Source: Pedobacter nyackensis (GTDB taxonomy: Bacteria > Bacteroidota > Bacteroidia > Sphingobacteriales > Sphingobacteriaceae). Taken from it: a stretch of 64,000 nucleotides of DNA. Shown here piece by piece: positions 24,643 to 34,144 of the stretch; the stretch's first letter is position 1; every line of letters starts with the position of its first letter. Below the pieces are notes generated by a model. That model made no database searches and was not told the DNA's origin. It was given only the letters and a program-made list of their open reading frames with translations. The stretch is taken from the NCBI RefSeq assembly GCF_900176505.1, contig NZ_FWYB01000008.1, positions 62,001 to 126,000 of the forward strand, in the 5' to 3' direction. Both the position numbers and the translations under genes were made by a program.

Positions 24643-27600
24643 ATGAGAACATCATTTTTACTATTAATTTTCCTATTAATACTTCAATCGTCGTTCTCCC
24701 AGGATAAAAAATGGGATATAGAAAAGTATAAGGGTACAACCAAAACCTTTACTTTAAATACTGATGAAGGCACTTGGATGAACCTCGATGTGAGCCCTGA
24801 TGGTAAGGATATCGTATTCGATATGCTGGGAGATCTCTATACCATGCCCATTATTGGTGGTCCGGCAGTATTGTTAAGTGGCGGACCTGCCTGGGACATT
24901 CAACCCCGCTTTAGTCCGAATGGAAAATATATTTCCTATACAAGTGATAAAAATGGTGGCGATAATATCTGGATTATGAACCGCGACGGTTCTGCTAAAA
25001 GACAGGTAACCAAAGAAACCTTCCGTTTGCTCAATAACGCCACATGGATGCCCAACAGCGAATACCTTATCGCACGCAAACACTTTACAGGCAGTCGTTC
25101 TTTAGGTGCCGGAGAAATGTGGATGTATAACATTTATGGTGGTGAAGGTGTACAACTAACCAAAAGAAAAAATGACCAGCAGGATGCCGGAGAACCAAAT
25201 GTTTCACCCAATGGCAGATATCTTTATTATAGTGAAGACATGTCGCCCGGCCCTAACTTTGAATACAGTAAAGATCCCAATGGGATGATATATGCCATTA
25301 GGCAACTAGACCTCACAACAGGAAAAATAACCAATCTGATTGCTCAGGCCGGAGGTGCAGCGAGACCACAAATATCCCCTGATGGTAAAATGATGGCCTA
25401 TGTAAAGCGAATCAGATTAAAATCTGTATTGGTATTGCAAAACCTGCAAACAGCTGAAGAATGGCCAATATATGAAGAGCTTTCACACGATCAGCAGGAA
25501 ACATGGGCCATTTTTGGTGTGTACCCGAATTATGCCTGGACACCAGATGGAAAAAGCATCGTATTTTATGCCAAGGGAAAGATCAAAAAGATCGACCTCC
25601 ATTCCTTATTCACCAACATCATTCCATTTCATGTAACTACCTCTCAAACCATCCAGGAGGCGCTCAATTTCCCTCAACAAGTATTTAACCCTGAAGTTTC
25701 GGTAAAAATGATTCGCCAGCTCACTACATCAGCTGATGGTAAGTTTGTCGTTTTCAATGCAGCCGGATTCTTATACAAAAAAGACCTCCCGAATGGCACA
25801 CCAGAAAGAATAACCAAAAGCCTTGATTTCGAATTTGAGCCTGAAATCAGCAGCGATGGCAAATCAGTTATTTATACCACATGGAGCGACGAATTTAAAG
25901 GTGCTGTAAAAAAAACAGACCTTAAATCCGGAAAAACCGTAACCCTAACAGAAGAAAAAGGTTTCTACTACTCACCTTCATTTTCTAACAAAGGAGACAA
26001 AATCGTATTCAGAAAAGGAGTAGGAAATGATGTATTGGGTTACTCCTACGGGCGTGGAACAGGTATATTCACCATGTCGGCGAATGGTGGACCTAAAACC
26101 CTTATCTCCGAAAGCGGTATCAAACCATTGTTCAATACCGACGACACAAGGATCTATTTCCAATCCTCCGAAGGCGGAAAGAAAGCCTTTAAAAGTGTCG
26201 ATTTAAATGGCGGCAATGAGCGCACACATTACACCTCTACCTATGCCACACAATTTAGCCCTAGTCCGGATGGCAAATGGATGGCTTTTACCGAACTGTT
26301 TAATATTTATGTAACCCCAATGGTTACAGCCGGTACTGCACTCGAACTGTCATCAACCAATAAAGCCATACCACTTACCCGTATTACAAAGGATGCAGGT
26401 ACCTATATTCACTGGAGCAATGACAGCAACAATCTATTCTGGACATTAGGAGAACAATACTTTAGCCGGGAGGTTAAATCCGCTTTTAACTTTACGGATG
26501 GCTCTACACAAGGTATTCGCCCACCTGATAGTGTTGGGCTGACTATAGGATTAAAACTAAAAAGTGATGTACCCACCGGATTCACCGCTTTAACTGGTGC
26601 TAGAATCATCACCATGAAAGGTGATGAAGTCATAGAAAATGGAACCATACTTATTGAAAACAATAAAATTGTATCCATTGGCAAAGATCTGCCATTACCA
26701 CCAAACACCAGAGTTATTGATGTGACCGGAAAAACCATTATGCCTGGTATGATAGATGTACATGCCCATTTACGTACCAGTCCCGATGGTATAAGTCCAC
26801 AAAATGATTGGTCGTACCTCGCCAACCTGGCCTTTGGTGTAACCACTTCGCATGATCCTTCCAGCAATACCGAAATGGTGTTTAGTCAATCCGAAATGAT
26901 TAAAGCAGGTCGGTTAGTTGGCCCTCGCTTATACTCTACAGGTTCCATTCTTTATGGTGCAGATGGCGACTTCAAGGTGGTTATTAATAACCTCGACGAT
27001 GCCTTATCAAACCTTAGAAGGTTAAAAGCTGTAGGTGCATTTTCAGTAAAATCTTATAATCAGCCCCGTCGTGATCAACGTCAGCAAATACTCGAAGCAG
27101 CCAGACAATTAAAAATGATGGTTGTTCCCGAAGGCGGATCAACATTCTTTACCAACATGAATATGGTAGCTGATGGACATACAGGCATTGAACACAGTAT
27201 TCCGGTTGCCCCGGTGTATAAAGACATTACCAGTTTCTGGAACAAAACCCAGGTAGCCTACACCCCTACGCTTATCGTAAGCTACGGTAGTCAGTGGGGA
27301 GAAAACTACTGGTACGACAGAACCAATGTTTGGGAAAATGAACGGTTAATGGCTTTCACACCCCGCTCAATTATAGATCCACGCGCCCGTAGAAGAACGA
27401 CTTCAGAATATGGTGACTATGGCCATATCGAAGTTGCCAAAGCAACAAAACAAATTGCAGATGGTGGCACCAAAGTAAATCTAGGTGCACATGGACAAAT
27501 CCAGGGCCTTGGTGCGCATTGGGAACTATGGATGCTGGCTCAGGGCGGCATGACTCCTTTACAAGCCATCCGCTGTGCTACAGTAAATGGTGCTGCTTAC

Positions 27601-27876
27601 CTGGGCATGAGCAAGGAAATCGGTTCTCTGGAAGTTGGCAAACTTGCAGATCTGATTGTTATGGATGCCAATCCATTAGATGACATCAGAAATTCTGAAA
27701 AAATCAAGTACGTCATGATTAATGGTAGAATCTATGACAGCCTATCTATGAACGAAATAGGTAATCGAGAAAAAATGCGCGGCAAACTATGGTTTGAAAA
27801 CGGAAAAGGAATGGTGTACACCTTCCCTACAGGAATTTCTGAAACATGGACTTACACAATTCCAAACTGTGAGTAA
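24643..27876 (+). CDS. Secreted TolB-propeller/amidohydrolase fusion
   Basis: A 1077-residue exported protein. After a signal peptide (cleavage near SSFS) come PD40/TolB-like beta-propeller repeats (DVSPDGKDIVFDMLGDLY, FSPNGKYISYTSDKNGGDN, SPDGKMMAYVKR) to about residue 640. The C-terminal third is a metal-dependent amidohydrolase: GKTIMPGMIDVHAHLR carries the HxH metal ligands and the end GSLEVGKLADLIVMDANPL is typical. Such Tricorn-like propeller plus hydrolase fusions are known in Bacteroidota; the propeller probably gates or binds peptides or other substrates. The actual substrate is unknown. It is divergent from recQ with 76 bases between. Confidence 0.92.
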   Translation: MRTSFLLLIFLLILQSSFSQDKKWDIEKYKGTTKTFTLNTDEGTWMNLDVSPDGKDIVFDMLGDLYTMPIIGGPAVLLSGGPAWDIQPRFSPNGKYISYTSDKNGGDNIWIMNRDGSAKRQVTKETFRLLNNATWMPNSEYLIARKHFTGSRSLGAGEMWMYNIYGGEGVQLTKRKNDQQDAGEPNVSPNGRYLYYSEDMSPGPNFEYSKDPNGMIYAIRQLDLTTGKITNLIAQAGGAARPQISPDGKMMAYVKRIRLKSVLVLQNLQTAEEWPIYEELSHDQQETWAIFGVYPNYAWTPDGKSIVFYAKGKIKKIDLHSLFTNIIPFHVTTSQTIQEALNFPQQVFNPEVSVKMIRQLTTSADGKFVVFNAAGFLYKKDLPNGTPERITKSLDFEFEPEISSDGKSVIYTTWSDEFKGAVKKTDLKSGKTVTLTEEKGFYYSPSFSNKGDKIVFRKGVGNDVLGYSYGRGTGIFTMSANGGPKTLISESGIKPLFNTDDTRIYFQSSEGGKKAFKSVDLNGGNERTHYTSTYATQFSPSPDGKWMAFTELFNIYVTPMVTAGTALELSSTNKAIPLTRITKDAGTYIHWSNDSNNLFWTLGEQYFSREVKSAFNFTDGSTQGIRPPDSVGLTIGLKLKSDVPTGFTALTGARIITMKGDEVIENGTILIENNKIVSIGKDLPLPPNTRVIDVTGKTIMPGMIDVHAHLRTSPDGISPQNDWSYLANLAFGVTTSHDPSSNTEMVFSQSEMIKAGRLVGPRLYSTGSILYGADGDFKVVINNLDDALSNLRRLKAVGAFSVKSYNQPRRDQRQQILEAARQLKMMVVPEGGSTFFTNMNMVADGHTGIEHSIPVAPVYKDITSFWNKTQVAYTPTLIVSYGSQWGENYWYDRTNVWENERLMAFTPRSIIDPRARRRTTSEYGDYGHIEVAKATKQIADGGTKVNLGAHGQIQGLGAHWELWMLAQGGMTPLQAIRCATVNGAAYLGMSKEIGSLEVGKLADLIVMDANPLDDIRNSEKIKYVMINGRIYDSLSMNEIGNREKMRGKLWFENGKGMVYTFPTGISETWTYTIPNCE

Positions 27877-27898
27877 CACCTCCTTTTAATTTTTTAAC

Positions 27899-29089
27899 TT
27901 ACAGGTTCTGGGCAATCACGAAACCGCTTGCCCAGGCCCATTGAAAATTATAGCCACCAAGCCAACCTGTAACATCAATGCATTCACCTCCAAAATAAAG
28001 ACCAGGAACCTGTTTGCATTCCAGCGTTTTGGAGGACAGTTCATTGGTATCTATTCCCCCACGCATCACTTCAGCTTTATCATAGCCCTTATCACCCGCC
28101 GCTTTTACCATAAACCTGTGAATGGTTTGTTCAATCAATTCCAATTCAACTTTAGTTAGTGCTGCTACCTGTTTTTCTATTGGCAAATATTTACCAAGCG
28201 CATCTGTAAATTTCTTTGCATAAAAACGGTTAAACAAGGTCGACAGCAATGTTTTCCCATTATGTTTACGTTCCGTTTCTATTAATTCCGTTATATTTTG
28301 ATGAGGCAACAGATCAATATTAAATACCTCGCCACGCTTCCAGTAAGAGGAGATCTGCAAAATTGCCGGACCACTTAAGCCCCAATGCGTAAAGAGTATA
28401 TTCTCTTCAAATGCTATCCGATCATTGCTTACCTTACAGAAAACGCTGTTACCCGATAAATGAGCATACCACTCTTCATCTTTCCCGGTTATAGTTAGTG
28501 GCACCAAAGCCGGTGCAGTTTCAACAATTTTCAACCCCTGTTTCCTCGCAAAGCGCAAAGCAAAATCAGTAGCCCCCATTTTTGGAATAGGTAAGCCACC
28601 TGTTGCAATAACCAATTTGGGTGCCTTTAAAATACGGGTTTTGTTTCCCTTTTCATATTTTACGCTAAATCCATCAGCAAGTAATTCTATATCCGAAACT
28701 TCCGCATTACAGATCAGCTGTTGCCCAAAATCTTCACAAATCGACGTAAATACCGAAACAACATCCTTCGCATTCTTTCCTTCAGGAAACAACTGTCCAA
28801 GAGTCTTCTCCTTTCCATCAATGCCATAGGTTTCAAAAAAACTAATGGTATCATCAACTGTCCACTGCGTAAAAGCCGATTTTACAAAATGTTTATTCTC
28901 GGATATAAACTGTTCATCGGTGGCATACATATTTGTATAATTACATCTTCCCCCTCCCGAAATCAGGATCTTAGCACCTGGCTGATCATTTTTCTCCAAC
29001 AAAATAACCCGCTTACCAAGGTACCCCGCCTGTACCGCACACATCAAACCGCAAGCTCCGGCCCCAATAATTATAGCATCTGCATCCAT
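27899..29089 (-). CDS. NAD(P)/FAD-dependent oxidoreductase, HI0933/BaiN family
   Basis: A 396-residue flavoprotein. The N-terminal dinucleotide fold ADAIIIGAGACGLMCAVQAG is followed by GGGRCNYTN and, later, LVIATGGLPIPKMGATDFA. The end (CKQVPGLYFGGECIDVTGWLGGYNFQWAWASG) is characteristic of the HI0933/BaiN family. The reaction in non-gut bacteria is unknown. The ATG at 29089 begins directly at the FAD fold; longer frames would run through the purK promoter. It converges with the propeller-amidohydrolase (22 bases apart). Confidence 0.92.
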   Translation of the reverse strand: MDADAIIIGAGACGLMCAVQAGYLGKRVILLEKNDQPGAKILISGGGRCNYTNMYATDEQFISENKHFVKSAFTQWTVDDTISFFETYGIDGKEKTLGQLFPEGKNAKDVVSVFTSICEDFGQQLICNAEVSDIELLADGFSVKYEKGNKTRILKAPKLVIATGGLPIPKMGATDFALRFARKQGLKIVETAPALVPLTITGKDEEWYAHLSGNSVFCKVSNDRIAFEENILFTHWGLSGPAILQISSYWKRGEVFNIDLLPHQNITELIETERKHNGKTLLSTLFNRFYAKKFTDALGKYLPIEKQVAALTKVELELIEQTIHRFMVKAAGDKGYDKAEVMRGGIDTNELSSKTLECKQVPGLYFGGECIDVTGWLGGYNFQWAWASGFVIAQNL

Positions 29090-29106
29090 CAATCCGTTTA
29101 TATTGT

Positions 29107-29114
29107 TATTTTTG
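29107..29114 (+). promoter_or_regulatory. -7 promoter element of purK-purE
   Basis: TATTTTTG fits the Bacteroidota -7 consensus and would start a transcript about 25 bases before the purK ATG. No -33 element is evident. Confidence 0.45.
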
Positions 29115-29145
29115 TGCAAAATAAGCATAACTTTTTCATATAGAT

Positions 29146-30285
29146 ATGGCAAAACAAATAAGTGATTTAAAATTAGGAATATTAGGCGGCGGACAATTGG
29201 GCAGAATGATGATACAGGAAGCCATCAATTACAACCTGACTACCCTCGTTTTAGACCCAGATACTGACGCTCCATGTAAACATCTAGCAAATTACTTTCA
29301 ATGCGGCTCGATTACCGATTTTGATACCGTTTATAACTTCGGAAAGAAAGCAGACATCATCACCATCGAAATAGAAAAGGTTAATATCGAAGCTCTTGAG
29401 CAACTGGAGAAAGAAGGAAAACAAGTATTCCCACAATCAAGGGTAATCCGTTTAATCCAGGACAAAGGTGTACAAAAACAGTTTTTTAAAGAAAACAACA
29501 TTCCTACCGCTCCTTTTCAATTGGTAAATACTAAGGAAGACATGCTGAACAGCAGGTTTGATTTCCCTTACATTCTTAAACAACGTAAAGATGGTTATGA
29601 TGGTAAAGGAGTAATGAGGATAAATGAGGTGGCTGATATTGATCAGGCCTTTGATGCACCTTGCTTAATTGAGGAACTGGTAGATTTTGAAAAAGAGATC
29701 GCGATCATTGTTGCCAGAAATCCTAAAGGTGATATGAAAACATTTCCAATGGTGGAGATGGAATTCAATGCAGAAGCAAACCTTGTCGAGTTTCTGATCT
29801 CCCCTTCTACTTACCCGGAGGAATTACAAAATAGAGCTGAAGTTATAGCTAAAAACATTGCTTCTTCTCTTAATATAACAGGCTTGCTGGCAGTAGAGAT
29901 GTTTGTGACTAAAAATGGCGATTTGCTGGTAAATGAACTGGCTCCACGTCCACATAACAGCGGTCACCAAACCATTGAAGGTAATCGTGTTTCACAATTT
30001 GCACAACATTTACGTGCGATATTTAACTTGCCATTAGGAGATACCAGTACCATCAACCATGCAGTAATGATTAACCTATTGGGCGAGAAAAACCACAATG
30101 GCGTTGCAAAATACCAGGGATTAGAAAAGATTATGGCCATAGAAGGCGTTTACGTACATCTTTATGGTAAAAAATATACCAAACCATTCCGTAAAATGGG
30201 CCACATTACCGTGGTAGATCAAAACAGGGATGGCGCAATACAAAAAGCCAATTACATTAAAAACACACTAAAAGTTATTTCATAA
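29146..30285 (+). CDS. purK: 5-(carboxyamino)imidazole ribonucleotide synthase
   Basis: ATP-grasp enzyme of 379 residues that carboxylates aminoimidazole ribonucleotide with bicarbonate, purine step 6a. Motifs: LGILGGGQLGRMM at the N-terminus, the ATP-grasp segment KQRKDGYDGKGV, and NELAPRPHNSGHQTIEG. The purE ATG follows the purK TAA with no base between, so the two are translationally coupled and act in sequence. Confidence 0.97.
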   Translation: MAKQISDLKLGILGGGQLGRMMIQEAINYNLTTLVLDPDTDAPCKHLANYFQCGSITDFDTVYNFGKKADIITIEIEKVNIEALEQLEKEGKQVFPQSRVIRLIQDKGVQKQFFKENNIPTAPFQLVNTKEDMLNSRFDFPYILKQRKDGYDGKGVMRINEVADIDQAFDAPCLIEELVDFEKEIAIIVARNPKGDMKTFPMVEMEFNAEANLVEFLISPSTYPEELQNRAEVIAKNIASSLNITGLLAVEMFVTKNGDLLVNELAPRPHNSGHQTIEGNRVSQFAQHLRAIFNLPLGDTSTINHAVMINLLGEKNHNGVAKYQGLEKIMAIEGVYVHLYGKKYTKPFRKMGHITVVDQNRDGAIQKANYIKNTLKVIS

Positions 30286-30768
30286 ATGAGCGTACAAGTA
30301 GGCATTATCATGGGCAGCAAGTCGGATCTTCACATCATGCAAGATGCTGCCGATATTTTTAAAGAGTTTGGAGTTGAATTTGAAATGACTGTAGTGTCAG
30401 CACACCGTACACCCGAAAGGATGTTTGAATACGCTAAAAGTGCTGCTTCCAGAGGATTAAAAGTAATTATCGCAGGTGCAGGCGGTGCTGCGCATTTGCC
30501 GGGAATGGTTGCTTCAATTACCGTATTGCCGGTTATTGGCGTTCCTGTTAAATCTTCAAATTCTATTGATGGTTGGGATTCTATCCTTTCTATCCTGCAA
30601 ATGCCAAATGGTATTCCTGTAGCGACAGTTGCGTTAAATGCAGCAAAAAATGCAGGTTTACTAGCTGTTCAGATACTTTCTACAGCCGACGCTTCACTGG
30701 CAGATAAAATGCAGTCTTACAAAGATGAGCTAAGAAAGAAAGTTGAAGAAAGCGCTGCTGATATGTAA
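30286..30768 (+). CDS. purE: N5-carboxyaminoimidazole ribonucleotide mutase
   Basis: A 160-residue class I PurE that moves the carboxyl group of N5-CAIR to C4. IIMGSKSDLHIM, SAHRTPERM and GAGGAAHLPGMVAS are diagnostic. It directly follows purK and converges on the yqgE-like gene, with 2 bases between stops. Confidence 0.97.
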   Translation: MSVQVGIIMGSKSDLHIMQDAADIFKEFGVEFEMTVVSAHRTPERMFEYAKSAASRGLKVIIAGAGGAAHLPGMVASITVLPVIGVPVKSSNSIDGWDSILSILQMPNGIPVATVALNAAKNAGLLAVQILSTADASLADKMQSYKDELRKKVEESAADM

Positions 30769-30770
30769 GC

Positions 30771-31334
30771 TTAATTCAAATTCGGATCCTGGGGGAATTT
30801 GCTTACATGAGCATATTTTGGCCCTAGATTAACTATTACTTCCCGCCAAAGGTTTTCTTCATGATTGGAGAAAACCACATCGGGATGAAATTCATCAGAC
30901 GCAATCCAGGTATTGTCTTTCATTTCCATCTCCAATTGTATTGCACTCCAGCCCGAATACCCGATAAAAAACTTAATATCTTCCCCTTTAATACTGTTGT
31001 TATTGATCAGTACTTTTAAGGTTTCAAAATTACCGCCCCAAAATATTCCTTTTCCAACTTCCTGGCCATCCATCATCAATTCAGGGCATCTGTGTATAAA
31101 ATGTATGGTATCCGTTTCTACCGGTCCACCAAGATATACAGGAAAATCTGCTTCGTTCAACTCAGGAACAATATCTTTAAGTTTTATAGTACTGGAATGG
31201 TTAAGAATAAACCCAACTGTTCCCTCTTCCTGATGTTCTGTAATTAGAATTACAGAACGCTTAAAATTAGGATCCATTAAAAATGGCTCAGAAATTAGTA
31301 ATCTGCCTAACTTGGGTTGTAACCTGCTTATCAT
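30771..31334 (-). CDS. YqgE/AlgH family protein
   Basis: A 187-residue UPF0301 protein. The family pattern is visible in GRLLISEPFLMDPNFKRSVILITEH, GTVGFILNH, VYLGGPVETDTIHFIH and IKFFIGYSGWSAIQLEMEM. Biochemical function is not established for the family. It is divergent from pdxH. Confidence 0.93.
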   Translation of the reverse strand: MISRLQPKLGRLLISEPFLMDPNFKRSVILITEHQEEGTVGFILNHSSTIKLKDIVPELNEADFPVYLGGPVETDTIHFIHRCPELMMDGQEVGKGIFWGGNFETLKVLINNNSIKGEDIKFFIGYSGWSAIQLEMEMKDNTWIASDEFHPDVVFSNHEENLWREVIVNLGPKYAHVSKFPQDPNLN

Positions 31335-31372
31335 TTTGGAAATTTAGGGATAAATTTGAATAAACTAAAACC

Positions 31373-31380
31373 TATTTTTG
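31373..31380 (+). promoter_or_regulatory. -7 promoter element of pdxH (possibly leaderless)
   Basis: TATTTTTG ends 3 bases before the pdxH ATG at 31384, so transcription would start at or just inside the start codon. Confidence 0.45.
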
Positions 31381-31383
31381 CGT

Positions 31384-32034
31384 ATGGAGCTTAACAAAAA
31401 TAATTTACACAATTTAAGGCAGGAATACAAAACTGCTCAGCTTACAGAAAATGATGTTGAAGCCAATCCCCTCCATCAATTCGGCAAATGGTTTTTGGCC
31501 GCTCTGGATGCACAGCTATACGAACCAAATGTAATGACACTGGCTACGGCCGACCGCTATGGAAAACCCTCTGCCAGAATCGTATTATTAAAAGAATATG
31601 ATGAGAATGGCTTTGTATTTTACACCAATTATGAAAGCAAAAAAGGGCAGGATCTTTTAGAAAACCCTGAAGCTGCACTTGTATTTTTTTGGGCCGAACT
31701 GGAACGTCAGGTGCGGATCGAAGGCGTGGTAAGCAAAGTTGATCCGCAAACCTCTGCAAATTACTTCCACTCACGCCCTGCCGGCAGCCAGATTGGCGCC
31801 ATGGCTTCGCCACAAAGCAGTATACTCAACAGCCGTGAATCTCTTGAAGATAAAGTTGTTCAGCTAACAAAAGAATACGAAGGCAAAGAAATTCCACACC
31901 CTGCTCATTGGGGCGGATATTTAATAGAACCAACACATATGGAATTTTGGCAAGGGCGACCGAGCAGGCTGCACGATAGAATTGTTTACGATTTGGTGGA
32001 CGGGTCGTGGATTATAAATAGATTAGCGCCATAA
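31384..32034 (+). CDS. pdxH: Pyridoxamine 5'-phosphate oxidase
   Basis: FMN-dependent enzyme of 216 residues that makes pyridoxal 5'-phosphate. Typical segments: EANPLHQFGKWFLAALDAQ, MTLATADRYGKPSARIVLLKEYDENGFVFYTNYESKKGQDL, and the C-terminal EFWQGRPSRLHDRIVY. The ATG at 31384 is used; an upstream TTG adds two residues only. PLP is a cofactor for BioF and the Met enzymes in this window, but no operon links them. Confidence 0.97.
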   Translation: MELNKNNLHNLRQEYKTAQLTENDVEANPLHQFGKWFLAALDAQLYEPNVMTLATADRYGKPSARIVLLKEYDENGFVFYTNYESKKGQDLLENPEAALVFFWAELERQVRIEGVVSKVDPQTSANYFHSRPAGSQIGAMASPQSSILNSRESLEDKVVQLTKEYEGKEIPHPAHWGGYLIEPTHMEFWQGRPSRLHDRIVYDLVDGSWIINRLAP

Positions 32035-32067
32035 AATATTAAACTAACACTAACATCATAAAAACCA

Positions 32068-32955
32068 ATGAAACACATCGCAGTAATCGGCTCAGGTACG
32101 ATGGGCAACGGTATAGCGCATACTTTTGCGCAATTTGGCTATCAGGTAAATCTTATCGATATCAATATTGAAGCCATACAAAGAGCTATAAACACCATCA
32201 GTAAAAACCTCGACCGACAGGTTACTAAAGGGACCATAACTGAAGCGGACAAAGCAGCGACATTAAAAAACATCATCAGTTTTACAGATATGCAGGCCGG
32301 TGTAGCCGATGCAGATCTTATTGTAGAGGCTGCAACGGAGAACCTTGATCTTAAACTAAAGATCTTTAAAGAACTGGATGCGTTTGCTAAACCTCAGGCC
32401 ATCCTTGCCAGCAATACCTCCTCTATTTCTATCACCAAAATAGCTTCAGTAACAAATCGCGGTGATAAAGTGATCGGTATGCACTTTATGAACCCGGTTC
32501 CTGTAATGAAACTGGTAGAAGTAATTCGTGGTTATGCAACCAGCGATAAAACTACTGCCCTGATCATGGATCTCTCTAAAAAACTGGCTAAAGTCCCTGT
32601 CGAAGTAAACGACTACCCTGGTTTTGTGGCCAATAGAATATTAATGCCTATGATCAATGAGGCGATCTATACATTATATGAAAACGTTGCGGGTGTTGAA
32701 GAAATTGATACCGTAATGAAATTAGGAATGGCGCACCCAATGGGACCATTACAACTGGCCGATTTTATTGGTCTGGATGTTTGCCTGGCTATATTACGTG
32801 TATTGCAGGACGGCTTTGGAAACCCAAAATATGCTCCATGCCCTTTACTGGTAAATATGGTTACCGCTGGCAATAAAGGAATTAAATCTGGCGAAGGTTT
32901 TTACAACTATGCCAAAGGTGTTAAAGAAGCGGTTGTAGCAGCCAAATTTAGCTAG
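32068..32955 (+). CDS. 3-hydroxybutyryl-CoA/3-hydroxyacyl-CoA dehydrogenase
   Basis: A 295-residue NAD-dependent enzyme interconverting 3-hydroxyacyl-CoA and 3-oxoacyl-CoA. The dinucleotide fold is IGSGTMGNGIAHTFAQFGY, the catalytic histidine lies in MHFMNPVPVMKLVEV, and the C-terminal domain has NDYPGFVANRILMPMINEA. The stand-alone length suits a butyrate/PHB-type or fatty-acid pathway dehydrogenase; no partner genes are nearby. It starts 33 bases after pdxH. Confidence 0.93.
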   Translation: MKHIAVIGSGTMGNGIAHTFAQFGYQVNLIDINIEAIQRAINTISKNLDRQVTKGTITEADKAATLKNIISFTDMQAGVADADLIVEAATENLDLKLKIFKELDAFAKPQAILASNTSSISITKIASVTNRGDKVIGMHFMNPVPVMKLVEVIRGYATSDKTTALIMDLSKKLAKVPVEVNDYPGFVANRILMPMINEAIYTLYENVAGVEEIDTVMKLGMAHPMGPLQLADFIGLDVCLAILRVLQDGFGNPKYAPCPLLVNMVTAGNKGIKSGEGFYNYAKGVKEAVVAAKFS

Positions 32956-32984
32956 CCTATTCTATAATTCTAATTTTTTAAGCG

Positions 32985-32992
32985 TATTTTTG
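32985..32992 (+). promoter_or_regulatory. -7 promoter element of ruvB (possibly leaderless)
   Basis: TATTTTTG ends 4 bases before the ruvB ATG at 32997, placing the predicted start of transcription at the start codon. Confidence 0.45.
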
Positions 32993-32996
32993 AGCA

Positions 32997-34019
32997 ATGA
33001 ACGAGAATCTTGATCCATCATCCGAAAACCTGTCACCTATAGAACGCGATATTGAAAAAGTATTGCGGCCGCAGGCTTTTGATGATTTCACCGGACAGGA
33101 AAAAGTGATGGAGAACCTGAAGATCTTTGTGCAGGCCGCAAAATTACGTGGCGAACCACTGGATCATGTTTTATTACACGGCCCTCCGGGACTAGGTAAA
33201 ACCACCCTCTCCTATATCATTGCCAATGAAATGGGTGTAGGTATTAAAGTTACTTCCGGCCCTGTATTGGACAAGCCAGGTGATCTGGCTGGTTTATTAA
33301 CCGGGCTCGACGAAGGCGACATCCTGTTTATTGATGAGATACACCGATTAAGTCCCCTGGTTGAAGAATACTTGTATTCGGCAATGGAGGACTTTAAAAT
33401 AGATATTATGCTGGAGAGTGGGCCCAATGCCCGCTCTGTACAGATCAGTTTAAATCCTTTTACCCTTGTAGGGGCAACAACCCGCTCCGGCTTGCTTACA
33501 GCGCCATTAAGAGCAAGGTTTGGAATCAACTCCCGACTGGCCTACTATGATGCAAAACTCCTTACAACTATCGTTTTAAGATCCTCAGAGATATTAAAAA
33601 CACCTATTACTGATGAAGGAGCTTATGAAATTGCACGCCGTAGTCGTGGTACCCCACGTATTGCCAACGCATTGCTACGACGTACAAGAGATTTTGCACA
33701 GATTAAAGGTACCGGAGAAATCAATACCGACATTGCCCGTTATGCGTTAAAAGCCTTAAACGTGGATGAGCATGGTTTAGATGAAATGGACAATAAGATC
33801 CTAACCACCATCATTGATAAATTCAAAGGTGGCCCAGTTGGTTTAAAAACCATAGCTACTGCTGTAGGAGAAGATGAGGGTACCATTGAAGAAGTTTATG
33901 AACCATTCCTGATTCAGGAAGGTTTTCTGATGCGTACTTCAAGGGGTCGTGAAGTAACAGAAGCAGCATATAAACATCTACAAAGAAATTTCCCTGGACA
34001 AACAGGAAGATTGTTTTAA
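32997..34019 (+). CDS. ruvB: Holliday junction branch migration helicase RuvB
   Basis: AAA+ motor of 340 residues that drives RuvA-bound Holliday junctions. Present are RPQAFDDFTGQEKV, Walker A GPPGLGKTTLSY, Walker B LFIDEIHRL, sensor GATTRSGLLTAPLRARFG and the winged-helix end with GPVGLKTIATAVGED. Length is normal. No ruvA or ruvC in the window. Confidence 0.97.
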   Translation: MNENLDPSSENLSPIERDIEKVLRPQAFDDFTGQEKVMENLKIFVQAAKLRGEPLDHVLLHGPPGLGKTTLSYIIANEMGVGIKVTSGPVLDKPGDLAGLLTGLDEGDILFIDEIHRLSPLVEEYLYSAMEDFKIDIMLESGPNARSVQISLNPFTLVGATTRSGLLTAPLRARFGINSRLAYYDAKLLTTIVLRSSEILKTPITDEGAYEIARRSRGTPRIANALLRRTRDFAQIKGTGEINTDIARYALKALNVDEHGLDEMDNKILTTIIDKFKGGPVGLKTIATAVGEDEGTIEEVYEPFLIQEGFLMRTSRGREVTEAAYKHLQRNFPGQTGRLF

Positions 34020-34144
34020 ATGCTATAGCTTCAAACGAATAAGGCAGCTGATACAAAAGATGTTATCAGTTTTAAAAGGTATTTAGTCAAATCACTAAAC
34101 TTTTAGGCCATTTTTCTGTTCTCTTATAAGACAAAACCGCTTAT

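Noticed and set aside
26409..26867. 152-residue minus-strand ORF
   Set aside because: Antisense to the well-supported propeller-amidohydrolase gene, with no recognisable domain.
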